Positions 1 through 9,830 are shown, numbered from the stretch's first letter. The stretch is 64,000 nt of DNA from Planctomicrobium piriforme (GCF_900113665.1 NZ_FOQD01000024.1:1-64000), one strand, 5' to 3'. Program-made: numbers and translations. The notes: a model not told the origin generated them from the sequence alone.

Positions 1-117
1 CTGCTCCGCCGGTGAATGGACGGACAGATGATGACAGATGATTCCGGGTGCGCAAAAAGCGTGCCGAACGTCTGTGGACGTCAGTCCCCTGTTTCTGTTG
101 AGACACCGAGCTTGCCA

Positions 118-148
118 GGATGAAACCAACCCCATGCAATTCCCTGCA
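118..148 (+). repeat. Partial copy of the upstream/start region of the gene at 652
   Basis: The roughly 30 bases here, including ATGCAATTCC, match 635-665 almost base for base, where they form the leader and first codons of the small membrane-protein gene. Here the frame is not continued by a related protein and runs within about 20 bases into the hairpin repeat at 158-196, a copy of which also follows the intact gene at 1187. This is what a paralogue reduced to its two ends by deletion would leave. The deletion history is inference. Confidence 0.5.
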
Positions 149-157
149 GCCCCATCG

Positions 158-196
158 ACGCCGTGTGCCACTGGCCGGGTTGTCCGCCAGTGCGAA
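158..196 (+). repeat. GTGCCACTGG-type hairpin repeat, copy 1
   Basis: A 39-base element with CACTGG and CCAGTG arms able to pair, preceded by the word GTGCCAC. It matches 1187-1225 at all but a few bases. It is a small intergenic palindromic repeat with no coding role visible. Confidence 0.7.
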
Positions 197-396
197 CGGC
201 GCAAAGACTCCGGTCACTGACGTTCCCGGCTCGTGAGAATGATGTCTGATCACGAGCCGGAAGCGTCAGCGCCCGGAGTCAACGGGCTGCTGGGCCGGTT
301 GGCGTCTCTCGATGCCGCAAGTTTTCGGGCTTGATTGGCATTCCGTTGGATGAAAACCCTGTCGAAGCTTAGCAGAGGGCGGTGAAGAAAAGGGTG

Positions 397-417
397 CCAC
401 GGCTGTGTCAGCCGTGG
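397..417 (+). repeat. CCACGGCTG hairpin repeat, copy 1
   Basis: Perfect 9-base stem (CCACGGCTG / CAGCCGTGG) with a 3-base loop, preceded by GGGTG. About 25 bases recur in inverted orientation at 581-605, so the two copies bracket about 200 bases of non-coding DNA. Confidence 0.75.
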
Positions 418-580
418 AGAGCGGACATCCACCCTCATCAGCGAGTCATGCGTATCAAAACAGGAAGAACCGATGTACCCTCGACGAGCCGGCGCATGCT
501 CATTTTCTGACTGCTTTGGAGATCATTCAAATCGCGATCGAGTGACGCCCGACGTGAAAGGATCGCCGCCCGACGTTCGT

Positions 581-605
581 CACGGCTGACACAGCCGTGG
601 CACCC
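581..605 (-). repeat. CCACGGCTG hairpin repeat, copy 2 (inverted)
   Basis: Reverse-complement copy of the element at 397-417, including the adjacent GTGCCAC word, which here reads GTGGCAC on the plus strand. It lies about 50 bases upstream of the start of the gene at 652, so it may affect that transcript's leader; this is inference. Confidence 0.75.
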
Positions 606-651
606 AGTTTCAACGCCAACCGAGGCACCCGGCCAGGATGAATCCAACTCC

Positions 652-1161
652 ATGCAATTCCACCGGCGTCTGAAACTGGCAGTGGTCCTGTTGCTGGCCG
701 CCGGTCTCCTTGGCGGCGTGGCGTTTTGGTTCTTCACAACGCGATTGAGCGACGAAGAGCAGCGACTTGTGGGACGATGGGAGACGACCGACGAAAGCCT
801 TCGATTAAATGCCACTAGCCAAGTCAGCCGTCTATCAGAAATGGAACTGTTCGCCGACAGGCGGGTGATTCGAAAAGAGCTCTGGTTCCCCCACTTCCGC
901 GAGAGCTGGCGAGCCGAAAACAATCAGCTCATCCTTACTTTCGATTCAGCGAACGGTGTCCCGGGCCTTCTCGATCCAGTGATTGACCTGCTGGATCGCT
1001 TTCCGCTGACTCGTCAAACCGTGACCCGGAAGTTCGAGATGGAAGTGACATATCAGATTCATTGGAAAGGCGACGATGAGGCGAAGCTTGAGCAAACGGG
1101 TCATGTCTTGAAGCAGCGCCAGCACTCATACACGATGCGCCGCATTCGCGAAAACAAATAA
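652..1161 (+). CDS. Small membrane-anchored protein, unknown function
   Basis: A 169-residue protein I cannot assign to a named family. Residues about 8-28 form a single hydrophobic segment (LAVVLLLAAGLLGGVAFWFF) after basic residues, so it is probably a signal anchor with the rest outside the cytoplasm. The soluble part begins with VGRWETT, a pattern seen in small lipocalin-like or TIGR03067-like planctomycete proteins, followed by predicted beta strands (FADRRVIRKELWF, NQLILTFDS, MEVTYQIHWKG). That resemblance is weak and is not used to name it. The start ATG follows directly after the leader that is duplicated at 118. It stands alone, followed by a copy of a palindromic repeat. Confidence 0.6.
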   Translation: MQFHRRLKLAVVLLLAAGLLGGVAFWFFTTRLSDEEQRLVGRWETTDESLRLNATSQVSRLSEMELFADRRVIRKELWFPHFRESWRAENNQLILTFDSANGVPGLLDPVIDLLDRFPLTRQTVTRKFEMEVTYQIHWKGDDEAKLEQTGHVLKQRQHSYTMRRIRENK

Positions 1162-1186
1162 CCCTGAGCACCGGCAAACGCAGTGA

Positions 1187-1225
1187 ACGCCGTGTGCCAC
1201 TGGTCGGCTTGTCCGCGAGTGCGAA
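1187..1225 (+). repeat. GTGCCACTGG-type hairpin repeat, copy 2
   Basis: Second copy of the 158-196 element, 25 bases after the stop of the gene at 652. The position after a stop codon would suit a structured 3' end, but there is no T-run, so it is not called a terminator. Confidence 0.7.
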
Positions 1226-1321
1226 AGTGAACCGGCTCACCTGTTCCTGTTCGGCAGACACCGGGTTTCTGAAGTCGAGATGGGGGCTGGACCAGGGTTA
1301 GACGGTGCTCGACGTGCGGCA

Positions 1322-1339
1322 CTGGCAGCAAGCTGCCAG
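1322..1339. repeat. CTGGCAGC/GCTGCCAG palindrome
   Basis: Near-perfect 18-base palindrome (8-base arms, AA centre) between the gene ending at 1161 and the convergent LRR gene ending at 1375, flanked on the right by GGCACC. It belongs with the other short palindromes of this region. Confidence 0.6.
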
Positions 1340-1374
1340 CGGCACCCGGCGCGTACCCGAAAACAAGACGATTG

Positions 1375-2961
1375 TCATTTCTTGTTCTTGTTTACGCTGG
1401 CTTTTTCGTAGAGCTCATTCGCCATCGTCTCACTGACAAAAGTTCCATTGACGTCATAGCCCAAGAGAGATGGAATTCTCAACATGATCTTCGCACCTTC
1501 ATCTGTAATCGGGCAGTTGGTAAAAACGACTCGATTGAGATCTGGCAACTTCTCAATTCCAGCTAATCCTGCGTCCGTGACTCGGCCATTCTCAAGCGAG
1601 ATTGTTTGAAGCGATGGCATTTTCACAATCAGGGCCTGAAGAACGTCATTGTCGGCATTGACGTCATTCAGCCATATCCCCTTGAGCTTACCGCAGCGAT
1701 TTGTGACGACAGATACAAGATCTGAATCGATTCCTCCCCCTTTAACCGACAATGCAAGCAAGCCAGAAAGCACAGATGAGTCAGCAAAATCTGCCCCATG
1801 AAGTTGCACATCTTTGAACACCAAGGAGTCAAGCGACCGAAAACAATCAATGAACGGCCAAATCCAATGGTCGATACGTGATCGAGAGCCGTCGAACTCA
1901 ATCGTTTCCATGGTAACCGCCGCGTCAGTGGGCGTTGCTGGATTCCATGTGAACTTCGCTCTTGCATATTCTCCCAGTATTTTGCGAGCAATTCTGCATT
2001 TCCTGATCGATTGAACTTCGCGACTCCCTGCCGGAACCAATGCTGACAGATTGGTATCTTCCGTAACTTGCTCCATAAACGGGAATTTACTGGCCATTGC
2101 GCTCAGGCCGTCAGCGGTAAGTTGTGTCTTAAACATCGAAACTTCCTTGAGTGGCAAGTCGAGTTCGCCGAGAACATTTTCCAGATTGTCATCGACGCTG
2201 GTGCCATCAAGATACAACGTGCTTAGCTTACGACAGTTCTTCAGTGGCAAGAGCGTTTTGTTTGACAAATCGGTGTACGACAGATTAAGATCGTACAAAT
2301 TTGGGAATTGAGCCAAAGCAGAAAGGTCTTGGTCCCCAAGCCTGCAGTTACAAACCTCAAGCCGACCTAATCGAGCCATTGAACTCAGAGTTTCAAGTGC
2401 CCGTGGTGGAAGCTGATATCCAGCCAGCCTCAAAACTTTGAGTTCTTTTAAGCCAGCGATAGCCTGGATTGCCTCGATCGAAAGCTCAGGTAAATCGAGG
2501 CTTTCCCGCTCCTCTGCCGTAAGGTCACTGAGTTCGTCATTCGGCACAGCTAAAACAGAGTCTATTGCAAGCGATGTGAGACTTGGAGAAGTCTCACAGA
2601 TCCATTCGAGATCTTCACTGCGAATTCTCACGGCTCGTGTCACAAGCGAAATCAAGTGTGACTGCGGCGCTATGTGCCGCACCGCTGACATCCCGTCTGG
2701 TACCACGTTGAACCAGAGAGCCGTTCGGCGATCTCTATCTGGGGACGATGCTTGCAGCTTCGTCGCATCTGGTCCGATCCACACCAATGTTTGGCCTTTC
2801 GCAGACGTCATCGGCTCGATGAGCGTGCCGCGATTATTCTCGGAAACAAATTTCGTGGGTTCCGCAGAATTCGCTGCCAGCGGCACCAGTATGAGAGCAG
2901 TTGCCAGCCAAAAATAAACACGAAATGATTGCACCAGGATATTGTTGCCGATGACATGCAT
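1375..2961 (-). CDS. Secreted leucine-rich-repeat protein
   Basis: A 528-residue protein with a cleavable-looking signal peptide (hydrophobic FWLATALILVPLAANSAEP, residues about 18-36). The body is built of leucine-rich repeats: recurring L..L.L....L patterns such as LKELKVLRLAG, ARLGRLEVCNC, NLYDLNLSYTDLSN, KLSTLYLDGTSV, a gap around residues 270-360, then SLDSLVFKDVQL, LLALSVKGGGI, KLKGIWLNDVNA, SLQTISLENGRV and DLNRVVFTNCPI. Such LRR proteins usually mediate protein contacts; the partner here is unknown. Export suggests a periplasmic or surface location. It is transcribed alone, downstream on the same strand of the tRNA-like element at 3038-3132. The ATG at 2961 gives the full signal peptide. 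Local GC is somewhat lower than in the neighbours. Confidence 0.85.
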   Translation of the reverse strand: MHVIGNNILVQSFRVYFWLATALILVPLAANSAEPTKFVSENNRGTLIEPMTSAKGQTLVWIGPDATKLQASSPDRDRRTALWFNVVPDGMSAVRHIAPQSHLISLVTRAVRIRSEDLEWICETSPSLTSLAIDSVLAVPNDELSDLTAEERESLDLPELSIEAIQAIAGLKELKVLRLAGYQLPPRALETLSSMARLGRLEVCNCRLGDQDLSALAQFPNLYDLNLSYTDLSNKTLLPLKNCRKLSTLYLDGTSVDDNLENVLGELDLPLKEVSMFKTQLTADGLSAMASKFPFMEQVTEDTNLSALVPAGSREVQSIRKCRIARKILGEYARAKFTWNPATPTDAAVTMETIEFDGSRSRIDHWIWPFIDCFRSLDSLVFKDVQLHGADFADSSVLSGLLALSVKGGGIDSDLVSVVTNRCGKLKGIWLNDVNADNDVLQALIVKMPSLQTISLENGRVTDAGLAGIEKLPDLNRVVFTNCPITDEGAKIMLRIPSLLGYDVNGTFVSETMANELYEKASVNKNKK

Positions 2962-3037
2962 TTGATTGCCTGGTTGTACTGTCGTGACCGAATGTCCTTG
3001 CAGTAAAAATAGGCTGTGTTCTTAAAAACCCAGCAAA

Positions 3038-3132
3038 GGAGACGGGGCAGGAGTCGAACCTGCATGAGTGAGTTCAGCGAGCTGCCCACTCCTGTGCAAT
3101 ACCTGACGTATCCCGTTCCGCCACCCGTCACC
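3038..3132 (-). ncRNA. tRNA-like element, probably degenerate
   Basis: On the minus strand a perfect T-arm (GCAGG, loop TTCGACT, CCTGC; plus-strand 3047-3063) is followed by CCCGTC, which pairs with GACGGG about 80 bases upstream; the stem extends to nine positions with one mismatch. After the 5' arm comes TGGCGGAA, as in the D-arm of leucine tRNAs, and a GAGTG/CACTC pair could form a long variable arm. I cannot build a normal anticodon arm and no CCA is encoded, so a functional tRNA is unlikely. It may be a tRNA-Leu-like relic or another structured RNA. It is also preceded by TGACG/CGTCA, an alternative hairpin. Confidence 0.35.
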
Positions 3133-3199
3133 TGCCGTAATGATACGTTATGGTTCCCGATCAATTCAAACTCGGCGAGGTCGTGGCTGTATATAGGTT

Positions 3200-3296
3200 G
3201 GGTCTCAATCCATTCAGCAGCGATTTCGATTGAAGCTGATTATTGGCGTTTTGGCAGAGACGCTTGGAAACAGGGGACTCACGTCCCCCGCTCGCC
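3200..3296 (-). repeat. DUF1552-downstream repeat, copy 1
   Basis: 97 bases with ends conserved relative to 3899-3994: GGGTCTCAATCCAT and AGCGAT at one end and GAAACAGGGGAC...ACGTCCCCCGCTCGCC at the other, with a diverged middle. The GGGGAC/GTCCCC arms form a hairpin. On the minus strand this copy directly follows a relic of a DUF1552 gene end (3298-3324), just as copy 2 follows the intact gene. The two copies bracket the lipoprotein gene in direct orientation. Confidence 0.65.
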
Positions 3297-3297
3297 G

Positions 3298-3324
3298 TCA
3301 GGACATCTCCAACCCGCGCATCGT
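3298..3324 (-). pseudogene. Relic of the 3' end of a DUF1552 gene
   Basis: Read on the minus strand these 27 bases encode TMRGLEMS and a TGA stop, almost the same as the TMRGLEMA and stop that end the intact DUF1552 gene at 3994. The following 97 bases are also repeated after the intact gene. No further DUF1552 similarity is visible upstream, so only the last codons survive. The fragment is short, but protein end, stop and downstream repeat agree together, which chance would hardly give. Confidence 0.5.
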
Positions 3325-3369
3325 ACGCCCAGATTCAGAGCCAACCGAGTCACGCGGTACCAATCTACG

Positions 3370-3798
3370 TCACTGCTTGTATTCGAAGACGTTACGAAGC
3401 TCAAGGTCCGGAGAGACACCCAGCCGCTGTCGCTCAGCCGTGAATGATTCCGCTGTTAGGGGGCCCACAACTTCTGGCCTGCCGAAGTCAAGTATCCAGT
3501 ATTGCTGAGCAACTACTGTGGGAGGCGTTTTGTAATCGGATTGAGTTAGTTCAAGCTGTTTTGCAATAAGAAAACGGTCGTCAAAGCCTACCTCGACAAC
3601 TTTAGGTGGTATAATGGGGGTTGACTCCCCCCAGGATTTTGGTGCAATAAAAATGCGATCTGCCGACATGCAGTATATAAAGTAATTCTTAGGCAGTGGG
3701 ACAGTAAAATCTCGTGGCCCAGGCCCAAAAGATTCTAGAAAACAGCTTTGACATGACATGCCGACGAGGATGATTAGGGCCGCAAAAATGGAGCGCAT
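3370..3798 (-). CDS. DUF3997-like lipoprotein
   Basis: A 142-residue protein starting at the ATG whose product has a hydrophobic N-terminus (MRSIFAALIILVGMSC) with a Cys near residue 16, so a lipoprotein is likely although the lipobox is not ideal. A longer frame back to 3888 exists, but its extra 30 residues would place the signal sequence internally. The mature part matches my memory of DUF3997: DFTVPLPKNYFIY, a segment ending IIPPKVVEVGFDDRFLIAKQ, then YWILDF, EVVGPL and ESF. Function of the family is unknown. It is bracketed by two direct copies of a 97-base repeat (3200-3296 and 3899-3994), suggesting it arrived or was stranded by recombination. Lower GC than the DUF1552 gene beside it. 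Confidence 0.7.
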   Translation of the reverse strand: MRSIFAALIILVGMSCQSCFLESFGPGPRDFTVPLPKNYFIYCMSADRIFIAPKSWGESTPIIPPKVVEVGFDDRFLIAKQLELTQSDYKTPPTVVAQQYWILDFGRPEVVGPLTAESFTAERQRLGVSPDLELRNVFEYKQ

Positions 3799-3898
3799 GT
3801 CAATATTGATTCTTTTTGTAATTGCCGTGTGCCATGCCCCATGTCGCGCCAGCAAATCATGGGCATGCAAACGTGAACCAGCGTCCATTCTCCGAATC

Positions 3899-3994
3899 GG
3901 GTCTCAATCCATCTTTAAGCGATGTCAGGCTGGCTGTTCCTCGCCTTTTCAAATGAGGAACTCAGAAACAGGGGACCGACGTCCCCCGCTCGCC
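3899..3994 (-). repeat. DUF1552-downstream repeat, copy 2
   Basis: Second copy of the 97-base element at 3200-3296, directly downstream of the intact DUF1552 stop codon on the minus strand. The GGGGAC/GTCCCC hairpin lies within 25 bases of the stop and could act as a 3' structure, but no U-tract follows. Confidence 0.65.
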
Positions 3995-5322
3995 TAGGCC
4001 ATTTCGAGCCCGCGCATTGTTCCGGTGCTGGTGGCGAACTTGTCCACCGGCAGGCCGAGGCGCTGCAGCATGCTCACGAACAGATTCGGCAACGGGTAGT
4101 TCTTCTGGGTGTCGAACGCCAGGTGGTGGCCGTGTTTGAAGCCGCCCCCTGCAAACAGGATCGGCAGGTTCGTCGTGACGTGCGTGTTCGCGTTGCCGAG
4201 ATTGCTGCCGTACAGCACCATCGTGCGGTCGAACAGCGTCGAGCCCCCTTCCGGTCTGGCTTTCATTTCGGTGAACAGGCGGTCGAGCAGCTTCATGTGT
4301 CCGCTGTCGATCGCTTCCAGCTGCTGGAGCTTGCCCGGGTTCTTGCCGTGATGCGACAGGCTGTGATAGCCGTCCTTGATCTCGGCCCCTTCCACCTGAA
4401 TCGCTGGAGAACTGACACTATCCAATAGCAGGGTGACCATGCGCGTCGAGTCGGTCTCGAACGCCAGTCGCGCCATGTCGTACATCAGCCGCGTCTTCTC
4501 CATGTACTCGCGGGGATCGTTGGGGTCGACCGGCTGTTCCACCTGAGTGACCGGCTTGGGACGCTTCTCCCATTCCCTGGCCGACTCGAGGCGCTTCTCC
4601 AGATCGCGGACACCGGTGAGGTATTGATCCAGACGTTCCTTGTCTCGACCGCCCAGTTTCTTTTCGAGGCTCTGCGTCTGATCGGCCAGGGCATCCATGA
4701 TGCTTTCGCCGAGTTTCAGGCGGCGCACCTGAGCGTCGACTTCCGCCTTTGACCCTTGCAGGAACAGGCGGCGAAACACTTCGGACGGCTTTTCGTCAGT
4801 CGGAATCAGCACCCCCGCCCCGGTCCAGGACAGACTCCGCTGCCCGCGCTGCACATTGACTCCCAGCGTCAACGAAGGAAATCGGGTCAGGTGCCCGATC
4901 CGCTCGGCGGCAAACTGATCAATCGAGATCGTGTTACGGAACCCGCCGCTGCCGGGGTGCGGCGCGGCGGTGAGAAAGCAGTTGTCCGCCGGGTGCCCGC
5001 CATCCACGTCCGGGTGCCAGACGCCGCTGAAGACGGTGAAGTCGTCGCGGTGCGCCTTGAGCAGTTCGAGATACGGAGAGAGCTTGTAACCGCGACCGGT
5101 CGAGTCGGCCGCCGGAAAGAACTTGTCCGGCAGCACGCCGAGGTTGTTGCAGACGGCGAGGATGCGGCGCGGCTCCGCGGCAGCGGCTTCCGCCTTGGCC
5201 AGCGCCGGCAGCATGGCATCCAGAAACGGCAACCCCAGCGCCACGCCGGTCGTCCGCAAAAACTGACGCCGCGAAACCGCCCGACGCGTAATGATGGCAG
5301 GCCCGGGATTGGAATGGCTCAT
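3994..5322 (-). CDS. DUF1552 family exported protein
   Basis: A 442-residue DUF1552 protein. The N-terminus has a twin-arginine-like signal (RRAVSRRQFLRTTGVALGLPFL), so export in folded form is likely. Family features include RILAVCNNLGVLPDKFFP, YLELLKAHRDDFTVFSGV, the HP.VDGGHP stretch, CFLTAAPHP and LPILFAGGGFKHG near the C-terminus. DUF1552 proteins resemble DUF1501 proteins and are typically encoded beside DUF1592 cytochrome-like proteins in planctomycetes; their reaction is not established. Here the DUF1592 gene lies 120 bases upstream on the same strand, so the two probably form one unit, although a heptamer repeat array sits between them. A relic of a second DUF1552 3' end is found at 3298. 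Confidence 0.92.
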   Translation of the reverse strand: MSHSNPGPAIITRRAVSRRQFLRTTGVALGLPFLDAMLPALAKAEAAAAEPRRILAVCNNLGVLPDKFFPAADSTGRGYKLSPYLELLKAHRDDFTVFSGVWHPDVDGGHPADNCFLTAAPHPGSGGFRNTISIDQFAAERIGHLTRFPSLTLGVNVQRGQRSLSWTGAGVLIPTDEKPSEVFRRLFLQGSKAEVDAQVRRLKLGESIMDALADQTQSLEKKLGGRDKERLDQYLTGVRDLEKRLESAREWEKRPKPVTQVEQPVDPNDPREYMEKTRLMYDMARLAFETDSTRMVTLLLDSVSSPAIQVEGAEIKDGYHSLSHHGKNPGKLQQLEAIDSGHMKLLDRLFTEMKARPEGGSTLFDRTMVLYGSNLGNANTHVTTNLPILFAGGGFKHGHHLAFDTQKNYPLPNLFVSMLQRLGLPVDKFATSTGTMRGLEMA

Positions 5323-5349
5323 AGGGAGGTCTTTCTATGTCGTTCGAAG

Positions 5350-5435
5350 TTGTCAGTCATCAGTTATCAGTTGTCAGTCAAAAAAACGAAGATCAGGCCC
5401 ATCTACTGACAACTGAATACTGAAAACTGACGACT
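5350..5435. repeat. CAGTTATCAGTTGTCAGT heptamer-type inverted repeat
   Basis: The left arm (5350-5380) is a run of degenerate 7-base units TCAGTYA/TCAGTTG; the right arm (5404-5435) is the inverted version, ACTGACAACTGA followed by related units. Together they can form a long imperfect hairpin between the DUF1592 stop and DUF1552 start region. A single-arm relative is present at 48133-48164. Similar short heptamer repeats are known in several bacterial phyla; function is unknown. Confidence 0.75.
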
Positions 5436-5442
5436 CATCTTT

Positions 5443-8037
5443 TCACTTATTCTGGAACATCTTGCTCAGGACCACTTCCTGGATAATGGTTCTGACGCAG
5501 AATTTTGAGGACTGGGCGCCGTCGGTCATGAACTCGAGTTCCTGACGGTCGGCAAAACGGACTGGCGATCCGGTCGCAAACACGATCATCTGGCTTGCGA
5601 GATTCTGGGCGAGCAGGCGTTCGTTGGTCACCAGCAGTTTCTTCAACTCGCGAACGTCCTTGAATGTCCGTCCGTCCGGCAAGGAGCCTGCGGCATCCAC
5701 CACCGGGCCGGCGTCAAATTCAAAAGGCTGCCCGTCGTGGCCGTACCCGGCCGGTTGGGGCGGCTTCTTCTTATCGTCGTCGTGGGCGCGATAGTTCACC
5801 CGCCAGCCGCCGAGAATGTCGAAGTTCTCCAGTGCAAAGCCTGTCGGATCGATCTTCACATGGCACTTGTTGCAACTGGCATCATTGCGATGTTTTTCCA
5901 GTTGCTGGCGGATGGTGGTCGCGCCTCGGGTATCGGGTTCCACTGCCGCGACTGCTGACGGCGGAGGAGGCACGGGGATGCCCAGAATGCGTTCATTGAT
6001 CCACACTCCGCGAGTCACCGGCGACGTGGTCGTGCCGTTGGCGGTGACCTTGAGGATACTCGCCTGGGTCAGCAGTCCGCCCCGGACGTGATCTTTGGGG
6101 AGCGTCACCTTGCGGATCGCCGAACCTTCCACGCCGGGGATGCCGTAATGCGTCGCCAGCCGTTCATTGATCATCACGAAGTCGCAATCGATCAGGTTCC
6201 GCACCGGCAGATCCTGTTTCAGCAGTTCGTTGAAAAACGCGCGAGTCTCATCAATGGCCGAGTCGACGAGATAATCATCGAGATGGTAGTCGGGATAAAG
6301 CGCCGCATCCGGAGAGGTGTTTTCCGATTTGCGCAGGTCGAGCCAGTAATCGAGAAACGCTTCCACGAAACGTTGCGACCGCGGATCGTTGAGCAAGCGG
6401 TCGGTCTGCCGGCGCAAGACCTCGGCCTTTTTCAAATCACCAGAAGTGGCGAGTGCCCGTAGCTCGGCATCCGGTTCCGAGTTCCATAGGAAGTACGAGA
6501 GCCGAGACGCGAGGGCATGGTCATCGAGCCGGCCGGGATGTTCTTCCAGCGTGACGAATGAGGGAGAACACAGTACCGCTGAATACCCGGCGAGCATGGC
6601 GTCGGCGAAGGGGACGCCTGATTCGAGCGCGAGATTGACGATATTGACGAACCGCTTGGGATCGGCGGGATCCATCGGTCGGCGATAGGCACGCCGCATG
6701 AACTTCGCCATCATCTGCCGGGACTCGGTCTTCGGGTCTTTGACCTTCACTTCGATCTGACCGTTCGCTCCCACCTTGACCGGCAAGTCGCCGAAGAGCA
6801 GCTTCATCCCTTCCCCAACGGAGGGAACCGGCAACGGGCCTTCCACTTCGAGCCAGCGGAACGCCACGCCAGGCTGGCCTTCTTTCGTCGCCAGCGGATT
6901 GCGAAACGCAGGCGGACGGGAACGGAACAGCCGCACCGCGTCAGGCCGGATCGTCTCCCCCTTCAACAGGTCAACAGTGATCTCAACGACCGACGGGTCA
7001 GGCGTAACGTCAACGGTACCAAGCTTGCGCAATTGTCTCGGAGGTGATTGCGCATACAGAGTCACAGGCTCGCGCGTGCGACCGGGAGAAATGAGTGCCC
7101 GATTGGGAACCCACCAGCGTTTGTTATCGAGCGGCCCTGCCCAGAACGTCAACGCGTTGAGTTTCAAACGGTACCGCCCCGAGGCCGGCGCTCGGAAGGC
7201 ATTGAACTGGGGTTCCAGCGGCTCGTACGCACTGGCGACCACGCCCATGGCTTCCAGTTCGCGCTGCTCGGGATTGCTCTCCCCAACCGTGTTCGGACCC
7301 TTTTCCTCCAGCACGGCAGTGTCCGCAGCGGTGCCGAGAATCGGAAACGTCGCACGTTCCGGCGAGCCGTTGAATTCACCGAATCTCAGGGGGCTCAGAA
7401 ATGATCCCTGGTCGCGGGCGTAATACCGCTGGGTTTTCGAGGCGGGCGCGGTGCTCGCGACCACCACTTCGCGAAGGGCATACTCCGCCGCTGACAGGTA
7501 TCGGGCCATCTGCACATGGGAGACGTCCAGTGCGTCGCCGACTTTGTTGAATCGAAATGCTTCGCCGTCCTCAGGCAGCATGTCTCTCACCTGCAGCCAG
7601 GGAACTCCCAGCACGTCGCGCAGCGTATTCTCGTATTCATAGCGGTTCATCCGCCGCCACGTCGACCGCCCTTCCCGCTTCCCAAACTCCGCATCAGCCA
7701 TCGCCAGCGGTCGGGCCAGTCCCTGCACAAAGTCCCCTTGGGCTTTGGGAGTCGGTTTCGGCTTCGCTGGCGGCATTTCCCCGTCGCGGACGCGGTCATG
7801 CACTTTGACCCACTCGGCAAAGATGACAGGATTGCTGAGATCGAACTTCAGCTTCGTCAGATCCAACCCCCCTTCCTTGGTATCCGTGTCATGGCAGTCG
7901 TAGCAATGCGACTTCAGGAACGCCGCGCCAGGCACGGGCGCTGGCTGTCCGAAACAGACCGAGACGCCCGCGAAGACCAGAGCCAAAGCCGTGGTCACAT
8001 GCAGACAGCGGGGGAATCGGAATTGGGTTTGAAGCAT
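5443..8037 (-). CDS. DUF1592-family multidomain cytochrome-like protein
   Basis: An 864-residue secreted protein (signal peptide about residues 10-30, ending VCFGQ). Domains in order as I read them: a c-type cytochrome-like segment with the haem motif CYDCH near residue 42 (FLKSHCYDCHDTDTKEGGLDL overlaps it); DUF1587 with WRRMNRYEYENTLRDVLGV; a carbohydrate-binding-like middle; DUF1595; DUF1592 with YSAVLCSPSFV and RLSYFLWNSEPD; DUF1588 with RGGLLTQASILKVTANGT and a second CNKCH motif; and DUF1585 near LPDGRTFKDVRELKKLL. These proteins accompany DUF1552 proteins and are thought to be redox proteins of the planctomycete periplasm; substrate unknown. Start supported by GAGAG six bases upstream. 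It is the first gene of a probable pair with the DUF1552 gene. Confidence 0.92.
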   Translation of the reverse strand: MLQTQFRFPRCLHVTTALALVFAGVSVCFGQPAPVPGAAFLKSHCYDCHDTDTKEGGLDLTKLKFDLSNPVIFAEWVKVHDRVRDGEMPPAKPKPTPKAQGDFVQGLARPLAMADAEFGKREGRSTWRRMNRYEYENTLRDVLGVPWLQVRDMLPEDGEAFRFNKVGDALDVSHVQMARYLSAAEYALREVVVASTAPASKTQRYYARDQGSFLSPLRFGEFNGSPERATFPILGTAADTAVLEEKGPNTVGESNPEQRELEAMGVVASAYEPLEPQFNAFRAPASGRYRLKLNALTFWAGPLDNKRWWVPNRALISPGRTREPVTLYAQSPPRQLRKLGTVDVTPDPSVVEITVDLLKGETIRPDAVRLFRSRPPAFRNPLATKEGQPGVAFRWLEVEGPLPVPSVGEGMKLLFGDLPVKVGANGQIEVKVKDPKTESRQMMAKFMRRAYRRPMDPADPKRFVNIVNLALESGVPFADAMLAGYSAVLCSPSFVTLEEHPGRLDDHALASRLSYFLWNSEPDAELRALATSGDLKKAEVLRRQTDRLLNDPRSQRFVEAFLDYWLDLRKSENTSPDAALYPDYHLDDYLVDSAIDETRAFFNELLKQDLPVRNLIDCDFVMINERLATHYGIPGVEGSAIRKVTLPKDHVRGGLLTQASILKVTANGTTTSPVTRGVWINERILGIPVPPPPSAVAAVEPDTRGATTIRQQLEKHRNDASCNKCHVKIDPTGFALENFDILGGWRVNYRAHDDDKKKPPQPAGYGHDGQPFEFDAGPVVDAAGSLPDGRTFKDVRELKKLLVTNERLLAQNLASQMIVFATGSPVRFADRQELEFMTDGAQSSKFCVRTIIQEVVLSKMFQNK

Positions 8038-8040
8038 CTC

Positions 8041-8390
8041 TCAAAGTCCCTTCGATTCCGTGGGCCAGCGTCGAAAACCTTCGCCGGAAGAATCGAGATT
8101 CTGCTGCTAGAAAAGATTGAGGGGCGTGGCAATCAGGCGGGAGTGGCGACTCGGCGAGTCACGCAGACGACGCTGGGCAATTCCTGCCGTCCCATCAGTT
8201 TATACTGATTCAGACCGTAATCAACCGCATTTGCGCTTCGGTTTGAGCCACGAGTTCCAAACCCGCGCCTGCATTCACTCCCACAAATAGTGATTTTGGC
8301 AGACTCTTCGGTATCGCCCGCCGGGGATTCCCGCAGGGAACAAAATCTGCCATTTCGGCTCCTTTACTTTTTTGCATCCACCTGTAATTT
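8041..8390. other. Intergenic between divergent genes
   Basis: About 350 bases separating the DUF1592 gene from the divergent NtrC-type gene. It should hold both promoters, but I see no clear sigma-70 or sigma-54 match. A small hairpin-like stretch (CGGGGATTCCCG, 8322-8333) is the only obvious structure. Confidence 0.4.
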
Positions 8391-8426
8391 TTGCAGTTGA
8401 ATTTGAATCTCCCGGAGCAACCGTTC

Positions 8427-9830
<1,404 letters not shown>

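Larger units (their letters stand above)
1..651. other. Intergenic, repeat-rich, no supported gene
   Basis: I see no convincing coding region here; the short open frames have no start signal or recognisable protein pattern. The stretch holds a partial copy of the start region of the next gene (118-148), one copy of a hairpin shared with 1187-1225 (158-196) and two inverted copies of another hairpin (397-417 and 581-600). It looks like decayed intergenic DNA. Confidence 0.6.
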
